Part shown: piece after piece, positions 1 to 9,292 of the stretch
Layout of the letters: every line of letters begins with the position of its first letter
Numbering within the stretch: position 1 is the first letter of the stretch
From: Paenibacillus herberti
Lineage (GTDB): Bacteria; Bacillota; Bacilli; Paenibacillales; Paenibacillaceae
DNA: 64,000 nt
Direction: 5' to 3'
Assembly: GCF_002233675.1 (NCBI RefSeq)
Contig: NZ_NMUQ01000003.1
Coordinates: 445,649 to 509,648, forward strand
Translations under genes and position numbers: made by a program
Notes under the pieces: generated by a model
What the model was told of the DNA's origin: nothing
Databases searched by the model: none
The model's input: only the letters and a program-made list of their open reading frames with translations

Positions 1-35
1 GAAGTTCAACATTTCTCACGGAAATCCTTGAAAAT

Positions 36-72
36 TAAAAGGCCCCTCAGCTAAATTTAGAGGGACCTAAGT
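36..72 (-). terminator. Possible intrinsic terminator, minus strand
   Basis: Read on the minus strand, AGGTCCCTC and GAGGGGCCT pair over 9 bp with one G-U wobble, around an 11-nt loop, and are followed by TTTTAATTTT. No protein-coding gene lies just upstream on that strand (73-414), so it may end a read-through transcript or a small RNA. Confidence 0.5.
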
Positions 73-414
73 AGTAACGAATAAAATCAGTTATGGTTGT
101 GGGCTAGAATATACCATGATGTAATCTAATCGGTAAATAAGGTAAATAATGAATTTAGATAATTGATTCTTAAGTATGGGGACGGTTTATATCGCCTTTA
201 AGTCAACCCTTCTTTGAGTCCCACTGAGAGTTGACATGTGTAGTTCCGCAGATATGTTTAGGAAGGAGCGGCTTTGGCCATGTGACGCGCTAAATCTGAT
301 TCTCCCGCTCCTTGCAGGTTGAGTATTGTCGGTTTTTGTCGTAGAAGTAGGGGCTGATTGAGTGAAAAGAGGGGAGAGTTATGCTCAAGAGGACTGACTG
401 ATTACGACAATTTT
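73..414. other. Non-coding stretch with two inverted repeats
   Basis: No convincing coding frame is present. Two inverted repeats can be seen: GTCAAC at 202-207 with GTTGAC at 230-235, and AAGGAGCGG at 263-271 with CCGCTCCTT at 305-313. Together with the minus-strand terminator at 36-72 they could belong to a small RNA. A weak minus-strand promoter could lie near 380-415. None of this is established. Confidence 0.3.
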
Positions 415-453
415 CATAAAAAAAACGCCGGGAGCCTAAGGCTCACCGGCGTT
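415..453 (-). terminator. Intrinsic terminator of acnA
   Basis: AACGCCGGGAGCC (424-436) pairs with GGCTCACCGGCGTT (440-453) around a 3-nt loop. On the minus strand the stem is followed by a run of eight T. It lies about 20 nt past the acnA stop codon. Confidence 0.85.
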
Positions 454-470
454 GCTGTTGGGGTATTGAA

Positions 471-3185
471 TTAGTTTTGCTCGTTCAGCATTTGGCGCAG
501 AACGGTTTGCAGGATGCCGCCATTGCGGTAGTATTCTACCTCAACGAGGGAATCGAGACGTACCGTAACCGGGAACTGGAAGGAGCTTCCGTCTTCACGG
601 GTAGCAGTAACCGTCACATTATCACCAGGTTTCACATCGTTGTTCAAACCTTCGATATTGAACGTTTCACGGCCTGTGATGCCGAGCGTTTTCCAACCTT
701 GGCCTTCGTGGAAGCAAAGCGGCAGAACGCCCATACCGACCAGGTTGGCGCGGTGGATACGCTCGAAGCTTTCCGTAATAACGGCTTTGACGCCAAGCAG
801 GAACGTTCCTTTAGCTGCCCAGTCGCGGGAGCTTCCGGTGCCATATTCCTTGCCGCCGATAACGATCAGATTCGTCTTGTCGGCTTGATATTTCATCGAG
901 CCTTCGTAGACGGAAGTCACTTCATCGGTAGGCAGGTAGGTCGTAAAGCTGCCTTCAGTACCCGGAGCAACCTGATTACGGATACGGATATTCGCGAACG
1001 TACCGCGAACCATAACCTCGTGATGACCGCGGCGGGAACCATAGGAGTTGAAGTCCTTTTTCTCCACGCCATGCTCGATCAGGTACTTACCGCCCGGATA
1101 ATCGGCACGGATGCTGCCTGCAGGGGAGATATGATCCGTCGTAACGGAATCGCCCATGAGGAGCAGTGTTTTGGCATGTTTGATGTCTTCAACATCACGA
1201 ATTCCGTCCGCCAGGCTATCGAAGAACGGTGGGTTGGCGATATAAGTGGAGTTTTCATCCCACTCATACAGCTCGCCCTCTGGCACCGGAATTTTGTTCC
1301 AACGCTCGTTGTGCGTGTAAACGTTATCGTACTTGTCGCGGAACATCTGCGGTGTGATCGCCGAGCTTGCCGCGTTCGCGATTTCTTCGGAGGAAGGCCA
1401 GATGTCGCGCAGGAACACAGGCTCGCCTTGTTGATCATGTCCAATCGGATCGTTCGCGAAATCGATGTTAACTGTTCCTGCCAGAGCATAAGCAACTACG
1501 AGCGGCGGAGATGCCAGGTAGTTGGCTTTGATCTGAGCATGGATACGGCCTTCAAAGTTCCGGTTACCGGAGAGGACCGCCGCAACAGTCATGTCGTTGT
1601 CAGCGATCGCTTGGCTAGTCTCATCCGGAAGCGGGCCGGAGTTACCGATGCAAGTCGCGCAGCCGTAACCAGCAACGTAGAAGCCGAGTTTCTCCAAATA
1701 AGGAAGCAGGCCGGACTTGGTGAGATAGTCGGTTACGACGAGCGATCCTGGAGTCAGGGAGCTCTTCACGTATTCCGGTTTCACAAGTCCTTTTTCTACT
1801 GCTTTTTTGGCGACGAGGCCCGCACCCAGCATAACGCTTGGATTGGAGGTGTTCGTGCAGCTTGTGATAGCTGCCAGAACTACTGCACCTGTGCCCATTT
1901 GGCTGACTTTGCCGTTGTTGTGTTTAACTTCAATAACTTCTTCGATCTTCGCGTCGGAAAGGCCATAACCGCCCTTGTCAACAGGAGTGCGAACTGTGCT
2001 GCTCCAGGCTTCTTTCATCTGAGTCAGCTCGATGCGGTCTTGTGGACGCTTCGGACCAGCCAGGGAAGGTACGATCGTGGACAAGTCTAGCTCGACAACT
2101 TCCGTGAAAGCAGGATCTGGCGTATCGTCCGTACGGAACATGTTTTGGGCTTTGTAGTAGGCTTCAACAAGCTCGATCTGCTCTTCTGTACGGCCTGTTT
2201 GGCGCAAGAAGTTCAGCGTAATTGCGTCAACGGGGAAGAAGCCGACAGTTGCACCATACTCAGGAGCCATGTTGGCAACCGTTGCACGGTCAGGCAAGCT
2301 GATGTTGGACAGGCCAGGGCCGAAGAACTCGACGAACTTGCCAACAACGCCGCGTTTGCGGAGAATTTCAGTAACGGTCAGTGCCAGGTCGGTCGCCGTA
2401 GCGCCCTCTGCCAGCATACCCGTCAGCTTGAAGCCGATAACTTCAGGCATTACAAAATAGAGCGGTTGACCCAGCATACCGGCTTCTGCCTCGATGCCGC
2501 CAACACCCCAGCCGACAACGCCAAGACCGTTGATCATCGTTGTATGGGAGTCTGTACCTACGAGGGAATCAGGGAACACAACGGTTTCGCCGTCAATCAC
2601 TCTAGTAGTTGCTACGGAAGCCAGGTACTCCAGGTTAACTTGGTGAACGATACCCGTATCTGGCGGTACAGCGCGGAAGTTATCAAACGCGGTTTGCGCC
2701 CAGCGGAAAAATTTGTAACGCTCGGCATTGCGCTCGAATTCGATTTTTTGGTTGATTTCAAGGGCGTCCGGTGAGCCGTAAGCGTCGACCATGACGGAGT
2801 GGTCGATAACAAGATCGACTGGCACGAGTGGATTGATTTTTTTAGGATCTCCACCGGCTTTTTTCACGGTTTCGCGCATGGCGGCGAGGTCAACAACGAC
2901 CGGTACGCCGGTTAAGTCCTGCAGCACGATGCGTGCGGGAATGAATGGAATTTCCTTGTCTTCGCGTTTCTCAGCCCAGCTTATGAGCTGCTTGACGTGA
3001 TCAGCAGTAATGCCGCGGCCATCGAATTGGCGAATAGCGCCCTCCAATAGCACTTTAATGGAGACGGGCAATTTGGAAATGGACCCATGTCCCTTCTTTT
3101 CCAAATCTTCGAGGCTGTAGTAGGTGTAAGACTTGCCTCCGAGTTCAAGTGTAGAACGGACCGAATACTGGTTCTGCAATGGCAT
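471..3185 (-). CDS. acnA: Aconitate hydratase (aconitase A)
   Basis: This is the TCA-cycle enzyme that interconverts citrate and isocitrate through a [4Fe-4S] cluster; it acts in the cytoplasm. The 904-residue product has the usual AcnA/IRP-type length. The cluster cysteines are visible in SCTNTSNP (Cys443) and [10 protein letters not shown] (Cys509, Cys512), and the C-terminal swivel domain has [16 protein letters not shown]. The frame stays open 64 codons further upstream, but I chose the ATG at 3185 because GAGGGGAG lies about 8 nt before it and the protein then begins as the family does ([18 protein letters not shown]). It is monocistronic, with its own terminator and a leader of about 200 nt. 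In Bacillus, aconitase is also an RNA-binding regulator and its gene is citrate- and carbon-regulated; neither is shown here. Confidence 0.97.
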   Translation of the reverse strand: MPLQNQYSVRSTLELGGKSYTYYSLEDLEKKGHGSISKLPVSIKVLLEGAIRQFDGRGITADHVKQLISWAEKREDKEIPFIPARIVLQDLTGVPVVVDLAAMRETVKKAGGDPKKINPLVPVDLVIDHSVMVDAYGSPDALEINQKIEFERNAERYKFFRWAQTAFDNFRAVPPDTGIVHQVNLEYLASVATTRVIDGETVVFPDSLVGTDSHTTMINGLGVVGWGVGGIEAEAGMLGQPLYFVMPEVIGFKLTGMLAEGATATDLALTVTEILRKRGVVGKFVEFFGPGLSNISLPDRATVANMAPEYGATVGFFPVDAITLNFLRQTGRTEEQIELVEAYYKAQNMFRTDDTPDPAFTEVVELDLSTIVPSLAGPKRPQDRIELTQMKEAWSSTVRTPVDKGGYGLSDAKIEEVIEVKHNNGKVSQMGTGAVVLAAITSCTNTSNPSVMLGAGLVAKKAVEKGLVKPEYVKSSLTPGSLVVTDYLTKSGLLPYLEKLGFYVAGYGCATCIGNSGPLPDETSQAIADNDMTVAAVLSGNRNFEGRIHAQIKANYLASPPLVVAYALAGTVNIDFANDPIGHDQQGEPVFLRDIWPSSEEIANAASSAITPQMFRDKYDNVYTHNERWNKIPVPEGELYEWDENSTYIANPPFFDSLADGIRDVEDIKHAKTLLLMGDSVTTDHISPAGSIRADYPGGKYLIEHGVEKKDFNSYGSRRGHHEVMVRGTFANIRIRNQVAPGTEGSFTTYLPTDEVTSVYEGSMKYQADKTNLIVIGGKEYGTGSSRDWAAKGTFLLGVKAVITESFERIHRANLVGMGVLPLCFHEGQGWKTLGITGRETFNIEGLNNDVKPGDNVTVTATREDGSSFQFPVTVRLDSLVEVEYYRNGGILQTVLRQMLNEQN

Positions 3186-3397
3186 CTGGCTTGCTCCCCT
3201 CAGGCGGATTTGCAATTGTTGAAACGAAAGTAGGCTGCGGGAGCGGCGGACGACTCCGGACAGGGGGTATGAAACAGAACCCATTCCGGCCAGGCCGGGC
3301 ATGCCAAAACGCCGGCAAACTTCATCCGGCATCTGCTGCAAGTAAGCAGGCTGCTGTTTCATACAGTAAAACTTCATTTCAAAATCGCTTTATACTT

Positions 3398-3427
3398 ATT
3401 ATAAACGGATCGATGCCGTTTAGTAAA
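3398..3427 (-). promoter_or_regulatory. Candidate acnA promoter
   Basis: On the minus strand TTTACT, an 18-nt spacer and a perfect TATAAT are followed by a leader of about 200 nt to the acnA ATG. The -35 is only a partial match, so this is a reading of the sequence, not a mapped start. Confidence 0.45.
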
Positions 3428-3493
3428 GGGATGAAAGCTGAATCCGAATGGGCTTTTCGAGCGTATAAGTGGACCTAAGCCTTGCTTTAGTAT

Positions 3494-3522
3494 TTGCAGC
3501 TTGGCCGCCATATGATTATGAT
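3494..3522 (+). promoter_or_regulatory. Weak candidate promoter for the AI-2E family gene
   Basis: TTGCAG, 17 nt, TATGAT precede the GTG start at 3561 by about 40 nt. The -35 box is poor; the -10 box matches consensus at five of six positions. Confidence 0.3.
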
Positions 3523-3560
3523 TTGAAGAACAGTAAATTTTGGAAATTGGAGGGACGCTT

Positions 3561-4763
3561 GTGGATTCAATGCAGCAGGAGCGGCAGGAGGAAGCCCGCC
3601 TTAACCGCTTCCGTAAATTTTTCATCAACAACAATTTTGTCTTGTTTCTGCTTATTCTGCTCCTCGTGGGCGTCAATATTTATATCTTTGCCCATATTAC
3701 CTTCGTTTTTTCACCGCTGATTGCGCTAGTAAAAACAGTGCTGCTGCCGTTGTTGCTGGCCGGAGTTGCCTATTACCTGCTTAACCCGATGGTGGATTGG
3801 ATGGAAAATCGAGGTTTGAAGCGGGGCTGGGTCATTGCCGCGTTGTACATCATCATTATCGGTTTCCTCACTGTGCTCGTTACGATCGTAATCCCGGTTG
3901 TTCGTCTGCAGATTCAGGGACTGATTCAAAACTTTCCGCTGTATATCAAGTATGTCCAAGATATAGTAACGGAGTATTTAGGAAGCAATATTGTGCTGGA
4001 TTTGCAGCGGGAATTCAATGTTGACCTGCAGCAGATTGCCACTGAGCTTTCTCAAAGGGCAGGAAGCATCTTTCAGACAACACTGACCAACATCGGCGGC
4101 TTCCTCGGCACTGTAACTGAATTTGTTTTGGCGCTCGTAACACTGCCGTTCATCCTGTTTTACATGCTTAGAGACGGCAAAAAACTGCCGGAATTCATTT
4201 TGAAGCTGCTGCCGACTAGCTTACGCCCGGAAACGCGCCGTGTGCTGAGCGAGTCCAACGATCAGATCAGCTCGTACATCCGCGGCCAAATCATCGTGAG
4301 CATCTGTATCGGCATTCTATTGTATATTGGCTATCTCATTATCGGACTCCAATATTCACTCGTGCTGGCCATTGCTGCTGCCTGTACGGCGGTTGTTCCT
4401 TATATCGGGCCTGTGATCGCCATTACGCCTGCTTTGATCGTCGCTGCATTCACATCGCCGATCATGCTGCTAAAGATGATTGTTGTCTGGACGATTGTGC
4501 AACTGATCGAAGGTAAATTTATTTCGCCTCAAATCATGGGCAAGACGCTCAAAATTCATCCCATTACGATCATCTTTGTCATTCTGACGTCCGGCAAGCT
4601 GTTTGGCTTCCTGGGTATTATTCTTGCTGTTCCGGGTTATGCGGTGCTCAAAGTGTTCGTTATCCATCTCTTTGGATGGTTCATGGTGAATTCCAAGTTA
4701 TATGGACCGGAGCCCGAGTATAAGATTCTAGGTGTCAAAAGGGATTCTGATCTGTTGCCATAA
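3561..4763 (+). CDS. AI-2E family transporter (UPF0118 membrane protein)
   Basis: This is a 400-residue polytopic membrane protein of the AI-2E transporter/PF01594 family, whose members (YdiK, PerM, TqsA) are proposed exporters; TqsA is linked to autoinducer-2 export and some Bacillus members to ion antiport. Two membrane segments lie near the N-terminus, followed by a longer extracytoplasmic stretch rich in Q and L (about residues 100-170). A C-terminal group of helices contains the family-typical AACTAVVPYIGPVIAITPA and QLIEGKFISPQIMGKTLKIHP. I chose GTG at 3561 because GGAGGG sits 8 nt upstream; an ATG at 3540 has no ribosome site. It is a single gene with a strong terminator behind it. 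The substrate cannot be told from sequence. Confidence 0.9.
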   Translation: MDSMQQERQEEARLNRFRKFFINNNFVLFLLILLLVGVNIYIFAHITFVFSPLIALVKTVLLPLLLAGVAYYLLNPMVDWMENRGLKRGWVIAALYIIIIGFLTVLVTIVIPVVRLQIQGLIQNFPLYIKYVQDIVTEYLGSNIVLDLQREFNVDLQQIATELSQRAGSIFQTTLTNIGGFLGTVTEFVLALVTLPFILFYMLRDGKKLPEFILKLLPTSLRPETRRVLSESNDQISSYIRGQIIVSICIGILLYIGYLIIGLQYSLVLAIAAACTAVVPYIGPVIAITPALIVAAFTSPIMLLKMIVVWTIVQLIEGKFISPQIMGKTLKIHPITIIFVILTSGKLFGFLGIILAVPGYAVLKVFVIHLFGWFMVNSKLYGPEPEYKILGVKRDSDLLP

Positions 4764-4777
4764 AAGAACGAGATGAA

Positions 4778-4830
4778 ACAAGGCGCTCCTGCCGTCACGC
4801 GAACGTGTCGGAAGGAGCGCCTTGTCATTT
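4778..4830. terminator. Bidirectional terminator between convergent genes
   Basis: ACAAGGCGCTCCT (4778-4790) and AGGAGCGCCTTGT (4813-4825) form a perfect 13-bp stem. T-rich tails are short on both sides (CATTT on plus, TTCATCTCGTTCTTTT on minus). It serves the genes ending at 4763 (plus) and 4861 (minus). Confidence 0.75.
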
Positions 4831-4860
4831 GGCTGTAGCGATACAGGCCTGTTAATGACC

Positions 4861-5211
4861 TTACTGTGCCGAATGGCTGTGCGCGCGGCTCAGATGGCTG
4901 CGCAGCAAGTAAGCTTTCCAGCGGGAGAGCGGCACGCGCTTGGATTCAGGACCTGTACTACCGAAGTAGATCGTATTGTCTTCGATCGTACTGATCAGTG
5001 CGGTATTCACGTAACAGCCGGAAGTGACAGGAAAAAAGACTTCATTACCGCGCAAGCGGTTAATCTGTTCGGCAGACAGTTTCTTTTTTATGTTGTAGTT
5101 GCTGCCGTGAAAGCTGACCAGGCCCAGGGAACCGAGCCTATAATACAGAATGTCCGTTTCAACATCAAAGTCCTCGTACACGTTGCGGTCCTTTAATGGC
5201 ACGTTTACCAT
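4861..5211 (-). CDS. LytTR-like DNA-binding domain protein
   Basis: This 116-residue protein resembles an isolated LytTR DNA-binding domain: it has the alternating beta pattern, IYFGSTGPESKRVPLSRWKAYLLRSHL at the C-terminal end where LytTR proteins carry the DNA-contacting R-P-V-S-R-type strand, and the central VTSGCYVNTALISTIEDN that parallels the family's R-S-Y-L-V-N-L-x-x-I. No receiver domain is attached. The ATG at 5211 follows GGGGGGAA by about 6 nt; an upstream in-frame ATG at 5229 lies before that site and is less likely. It is transcribed alone, convergent with the AI-2E family gene and divergent from the hybrid kinase at 5391. Paenibacillus genomes carry many such stand-alone domains; the target is unknown. 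Confidence 0.75.
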   Translation of the reverse strand: MVNVPLKDRNVYEDFDVETDILYYRLGSLGLVSFHGSNYNIKKKLSAEQINRLRGNEVFFPVTSGCYVNTALISTIEDNTIYFGSTGPESKRVPLSRWKAYLLRSHLSRAHSHSAQ

Positions 5212-5320
5212 TCCGTTTCCCCCCAGCATGTGTTGAAATCGCGCTTGATAACGCTTACATATCATAGCATAGCGGAATGAGTTTGGAAAGGGAGTAATGA
5301 GGCAGTACGCGGCTTTTGGC

Positions 5321-5350
5321 TGGTCAAACCAAAGAACGCTCTGCTATAAT
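5321..5350 (+). promoter_or_regulatory. Candidate promoter of the GAF hybrid kinase
   Basis: TGGTCA, an 18-nt spacer and a perfect TATAAT lie 41 nt before the ATG at 5391. The -35 matches consensus at four of six positions. Confidence 0.45.
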
Positions 5351-5390
5351 TAAATGAAAGAATTAAACTCGACAAAGAAACAGGTGAACG

Positions 5391-7052
5391 ATGAACCCTG
5401 AAAAATTGTATTCTAGCTCCTTTGACGAGGCGGCTGATCATATTTTAGATCTACTTAGCCGGCTTCTTAACCTTAATACGTTGTTCGTCGCGGTCAATGA
5501 CGGCAAAACGAATCGAATAATGAAGGCGCTCAACCGCGGCCAGCAACTAGTTAAAGAAGGGATGGTACTGCCCTTTTTTGAAGCTTACTGTAGCCTCGTA
5601 CCCAATAAATTTGGCGGTTCAATAGTGATCCCGAGCACAAAAGTGCATGCATCAACCGCAACGATGGCGGTTACCGAGAAGCTGGGCGACCACTCCTTCG
5701 TGGGAATGCCGATCCGGCTCGCTGATGGTAGCTTGTATGGTACTCTCTGTGCAATGGATCAGCCTGGTTACCCATTCAGTGATTGGGAGATCCGCACGCT
5801 TCACTCCATGGCCATGTTCCTGACTTACACCGTTGAGTTGGAGGCCGAGAACGCCCTTCAGAAGGAACGGACCAATCAGCTTGCCCGGCGCAAACAAGAA
5901 GATGAAACCCGAATTCAACAGTTGAGTCAGCGTCACCGAACCGCTCAGGCCAAGCTTAGCCGCAACTCGGATCTGCTCGCAATGGTGAGCCATGAGGTTC
6001 GCAACTCGCTTAACGGTAATATCGGTATGACCGAGCTAATGCAGCAGTCAGAGATGTCTGAGGAACTGCAGACTTATGTAAAATTCATGGAAGATAGCAA
6101 CAAAAACCTGCTGCAGTTGCTCGACAATGTGCTCGATTACAGCAAGCTGGATGAGGGCGAGATGAACCTCGAAATTTTCCCGCTGGATCTGTTATCGCTC
6201 ATTGAGGACAGTATGTTCCTCTACGCTTCTCAGGCGCAGCTCAAAAATTTAGAGCTGCTACTTGATTTAAACAGGGAGCTGCCTTTACTGTACGGCGATG
6301 CGGGAAAGATCCGGCAGATTGTACTGAACCTGCTGAGCAATGCGATTAAATTCACGAGTAGCGGTAACATTACGATCCAGGTTCGATCGAATCCCATTGA
6401 CAATCGCCCGGGATATGAACGAGTTTATATCGCAGTATCCGATACGGGAATTGGAATGACAGCTGATGAGCAGGAAATGTTGTTCCAGAAGTATAGCCGA
6501 CCTCATGAAGGACAGGGAAGACAGGAGCTCGGAACCGGACTTGGCCTATATATTTCTCGCCAGTTGACGGAGCTTATGGGTGGAAAGCTTGAGGTGGAGA
6601 GCAAGCCGGGTAAGGGGAGCCGATTCTTCTTCTGGATTGAACTCAAGTCAGAGCCGATGCCTCTCGTGCAGTTGAATCATAAGCCGGTAGTTGGCAAAAG
6701 AGTGCTGCTGCTCGATGACAGCGAGGAACTGCTAGCCATCTTGGGCTCACTTCTGACGAGCTGGGGCATACATGTCTCAACTTGCTCGGAGCCGATGGAA
6801 ATTATGAGCTTACTGGAGCAAGGATATTCCTATGACGCACTCATTGTAGACGAAAACCTTGGCGGTTCAGACACTTTGGAGGCTCTGTTAGCAGAGGCCG
6901 CCAAGCGTAGCTTGCCAATCATTCTAATGGCGCCGATCGGCAGCACGGCTTCACCGAAGCTGCACGAGCAAGCTCGGACTCTGCTTACCAAGCCGATTCG
7001 GCGGTTATATCTTTTACACGCGCTGACGGTCGTGCTTGGCTCAGGAGAATGA
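5391..7052 (+). CDS. Soluble hybrid sensor histidine kinase (GAF-HisKA-HATPase-REC)
   Basis: This is a 553-residue signalling protein without membrane segments, so it is a cytoplasmic sensor. Domain order: GAF-like sensor (about 10-150, with GMPIRLADGSLYGTLCAMD), a charged coiled coil (150-195), HisKA with phospho-acceptor His201 in SHEVRNSLNG, HATPase (about 300-418; N-box NLLSNAIKF, DTGIGM 351-356, GTGLGL 381-386) and a C-terminal receiver (435-553) with DDSEE and a probable phosphorylated Asp487. The receiver's conserved Lys is present in LLTKPI. AGGTGA precedes the ATG. No partner response regulator or Hpt gene is adjacent, so the phosphorelay partner is elsewhere. The ligand of the GAF domain is not evident. 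Confidence 0.92.
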   Translation: MNPEKLYSSSFDEAADHILDLLSRLLNLNTLFVAVNDGKTNRIMKALNRGQQLVKEGMVLPFFEAYCSLVPNKFGGSIVIPSTKVHASTATMAVTEKLGDHSFVGMPIRLADGSLYGTLCAMDQPGYPFSDWEIRTLHSMAMFLTYTVELEAENALQKERTNQLARRKQEDETRIQQLSQRHRTAQAKLSRNSDLLAMVSHEVRNSLNGNIGMTELMQQSEMSEELQTYVKFMEDSNKNLLQLLDNVLDYSKLDEGEMNLEIFPLDLLSLIEDSMFLYASQAQLKNLELLLDLNRELPLLYGDAGKIRQIVLNLLSNAIKFTSSGNITIQVRSNPIDNRPGYERVYIAVSDTGIGMTADEQEMLFQKYSRPHEGQGRQELGTGLGLYISRQLTELMGGKLEVESKPGKGSRFFFWIELKSEPMPLVQLNHKPVVGKRVLLLDDSEELLAILGSLLTSWGIHVSTCSEPMEIMSLLEQGYSYDALIVDENLGGSDTLEALLAEAAKRSLPIILMAPIGSTASPKLHEQARTLLTKPIRRLYLLHALTVVLGSGE

Positions 7053-7092
7053 GGGGACCCGATGGGCTTTTCATAGATACAGGATTCTAAAC

Positions 7093-7143
7093 AAGGCTGA
7101 TCTGCAGCGCCGAAATCAGGCGACAGCAGATCAGCCTTTTTCA
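7093..7143 (+). terminator. Intrinsic terminator after the hybrid kinase
   Basis: AAGGCTGATCTGC (7093-7105) pairs perfectly with GCAGATCAGCCTT (7126-7138), followed by TTTTTC. It separates the kinase gene from the convergent sugar isomerase gene. Confidence 0.85.
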
Positions 7144-7174
7144 ATACAAGCTGGTGGAACAATGGGAGCGAAGT

Positions 7175-8032
7175 TTAGCTATTGTCCCACAGGCGGCGGG
7201 CATTCGCCATGCCAACACGAGAGCCGAAACGGCAATCCTCAAGTCCCTCGAACTCGATGGAAATATAACCGTCGTAGCCGGAAGCTTTTACTAACCGTAT
7301 GACCTCAGGCATATCAATGTCGCCCTGACCAACAACGGCTCCTCGCAGGAAATTTCCAGAGGCGGTCGTGAACCAGCCATCACCAGGATTGCGGTACGAA
7401 GGACGGAGATAAAAGTCCTTCAAATGTACGACGGATGCGATCGGCAAGTTTTTGCGGACGGCAGAAACGGAGTTCTCATCGGCGCACATGAAATTGCCCA
7501 CATCCAGCGTTGTGCGGAAATTCGGCCGATCAACGGCTGAGACAAGAGCCTGCACTCGGTCGCTCGCCTGGATGAAGTAACCGTGGTTTTCCACACTCGT
7601 TGTAATACCAAAGCCTGCTGCATAATCGGCGATTTCGCGGCATGCGGCTGCTAAGCGGTCCAGCGAGTTGTTGAAGTTCTGGATGGACAGATCGGAGTCG
7701 CTAGCCACATCATGGCGCATGAACTTAACTCCGAGCGCATAAGCGATGTCCACTTCTTGCTTCACGCGGCTGATCTCGGTACGGTAGTCCGCATCGGACA
7801 GCCCTTGGAAGTTGGCGCCGATCGAATAGTTCGACAGTTCGATGCCGCGCGAGGCCGCTTTGTCGATAAGCGCTTTGGCGAGCTCCGGATTGCCTTTCAG
7901 TTCGAATCCAATCGGTACGATTTCTACATGTTCGCCGCCGTTGTCGGCAGTGAAGTCGATAATGTCTAGCACGTTCATTTCTCCCTTATGGAGAGCGCCG
8001 GCCAGGCTATACGTACTCAATCCGATTTTCAT
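7175..8032 (-). CDS. Sugar phosphate isomerase/epimerase family protein
   Basis: This 285-residue protein belongs to the xylose-isomerase-like TIM-barrel family (AP_endonuc_2; the IolE/IolI, DTE and hydroxypyruvate-isomerase relatives). It starts MKIGLSTYSLAGAL and ends with the barrel strand DGYISIEFEGLEDC; likely metal ligands lie in TSVENHG (Glu), RTTLDVGNF (Asp), VVHLKDF (His) and ISIEFEG (Glu). It overlaps the stop of the upstream dehydrogenase gene by 4 nt (ATGA), so the two are translationally coupled. The pair looks like a small catabolic module for a sugar or cyclitol acting through a keto intermediate, controlled by the divergent AraC gene. The actual substrate cannot be read from the sequence. 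Confidence 0.88.
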   Translation of the reverse strand: MKIGLSTYSLAGALHKGEMNVLDIIDFTADNGGEHVEIVPIGFELKGNPELAKALIDKAASRGIELSNYSIGANFQGLSDADYRTEISRVKQEVDIAYALGVKFMRHDVASDSDLSIQNFNNSLDRLAAACREIADYAAGFGITTSVENHGYFIQASDRVQALVSAVDRPNFRTTLDVGNFMCADENSVSAVRKNLPIASVVHLKDFYLRPSYRNPGDGWFTTASGNFLRGAVVGQGDIDMPEVIRLVKASGYDGYISIEFEGLEDCRFGSRVGMANARRLWDNS

Positions 8033-9087
8033 GGAAAGGTCACCTCGGCTCCTTTGGCTGCGGACTCATAAATAGCGCACAGAATTTTCATGACCTCGAC
8101 GCCGTCCTCAACAGGGCTGATCGGTTGTGTGCCATTCACAATGCAATCGACGAAGTGGTCAATCTCGCTTTGGAATGCTCGGCCAATCTGCAATCCCTTA
8201 CTGTCTGTTTGCGGAGAGGTGTTGAGAATCGTGTTATTCTTCTCGGTTACCATGACGACCTCAGGATCAATCTCAAAGCCGCCCTTCGTTCCAAACAATT
8301 TGATAACGCCTTCATCTTTGACGGAATGCAGAGAGAAGCTGACATCAACGAGCAGGGAAGCCCCGTTTTCGAAGCGGATGAGCGCGTTCGCCATATCCTC
8401 TACATCGTTTTGCTCGGCGTTGTAATCGGCTGCCATGTAGCGAGTCAGATGTTTGACATTGGCGCGATTGCCCAGATGTTTATACTCGTTTGCGCTGACG
8501 GACTTCACTTTTGGACGTCCCATCAAGTACCAGCATAAATCGATTACATGAACACCGATGTCGATTACAGGGCCGCCGCCGGAGCGGGACTTGTCGGAGA
8601 ACCAACCGCCTGGATTACCCATACGGCGGATATAAGAAGCTTTGGCAAAGTAGAGATCACCGAACTCACCGTTCTCTACAAAGGAATTCAGCATCATGGC
8701 GTTAGGATCATAGCGTCGAACATAACCGACCATCAGCGTTTTACCGGATTTGCGGACAGCCTCCTGAACGGCGTAAGCTTCCTCGACCGTACGGCAAAGC
8801 GGCTTTTCAACAAGTACATGTTTGCCGGCTTCAAGCGCTGCGATGCTGATCTCCGCATGTGTATTATTCCAGGTGCAGATGCTTACAGCATCGATGTCTG
8901 GATCGGCGAGCAGATCGGCGTACTGCGTATATACTTTGGATGCGCCAAACTTGTCAGCGACCGCTTGGGCGCGCTTTTCATTGAGATCACAGATGGCGTA
9001 GACTTCGCTTTCTTTGTTGGTCGCATACCCTTGCAGGTGGAACTCGGAAATGGAACCCGTACCGATGACGCCGATTTTAATACTCAT
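8029..9087 (-). CDS. Gfo/Idh/MocA family oxidoreductase
   Basis: This is a 352-residue NAD(P)-dependent dehydrogenase. The N-terminal Rossmann fold shows IGVIGTGSISEFHL (residues 3-16), then the family-typical EKPLCRTVEEA, where the Lys of EKP is catalytic, and GGPVIDIGVHVIDLCWYLMG, where the HxxD pair lies. The start at 9087 was chosen because AGGGAGTG lies about 9 nt upstream and the Rossmann strand begins directly; the frame stays open 22 codons further. It is the first gene of a two-gene unit with the TIM-barrel isomerase and faces an AraC regulator across a 205-bp region full of inverted repeats. Related enzymes oxidise inositols, glucosides or amino sugars; the substrate is unknown. Confidence 0.92.
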   Translation of the reverse strand: MSIKIGVIGTGSISEFHLQGYATNKESEVYAICDLNEKRAQAVADKFGASKVYTQYADLLADPDIDAVSICTWNNTHAEISIAALEAGKHVLVEKPLCRTVEEAYAVQEAVRKSGKTLMVGYVRRYDPNAMMLNSFVENGEFGDLYFAKASYIRRMGNPGGWFSDKSRSGGGPVIDIGVHVIDLCWYLMGRPKVKSVSANEYKHLGNRANVKHLTRYMAADYNAEQNDVEDMANALIRFENGASLLVDVSFSLHSVKDEGVIKLFGTKGGFEIDPEVVMVTEKNNTILNTSPQTDSKGLQIGRAFQSEIDHFVDCIVNGTQPISPVEDGVEVMKILCAIYESAAKGAEVTFP

Positions 9088-9150
9088 GCTTGCTTCACTC
9101 CCTATTGGCTTGGTAACCTTGATATAGGGCAAGTATAACGGGGCCTGAAT

Positions 9151-9203
9151 CATCTCGCATGGGCGATTATGCGAACAATTTGCACAAATGTGCGATTTAT
9201 CGC
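9151..9203. promoter_or_regulatory. Nested inverted repeats between divergent operon and AraC gene
   Basis: Three inverted repeats interlock: TCGCAT (9155-9160) with ATGCGA (9169-9174), GCACA (9182-9186) with TGTGC (9189-9193), and GGCGAT (9162-9167) with ATCGCC (9198-9203). Position and symmetry suit operators for the AraC protein encoded at 9293. That link is inference. Confidence 0.5.
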
Positions 9204-9292
9204 CGAGGGGCTCGGCCTGCCGAAACTCATGCGCGGGACGGCTTGCTCGCAGTGTTTAAGTCTAAGACGATTAACCGGAAGGAGCCGGATCT

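Noticed and set aside
477-2090. A 537-codon open frame antisense to acnA
   Set aside because: It lies wholly opposite a highly conserved aconitase gene, has no ribosome site and its translation shows no domain; GC-rich third positions of acnA keep it open.
3186-3377. In-frame 64-codon extension of acnA
   Set aside because: The extension has no family similarity, and the strong ribosome site lies directly before the ATG at 3185.
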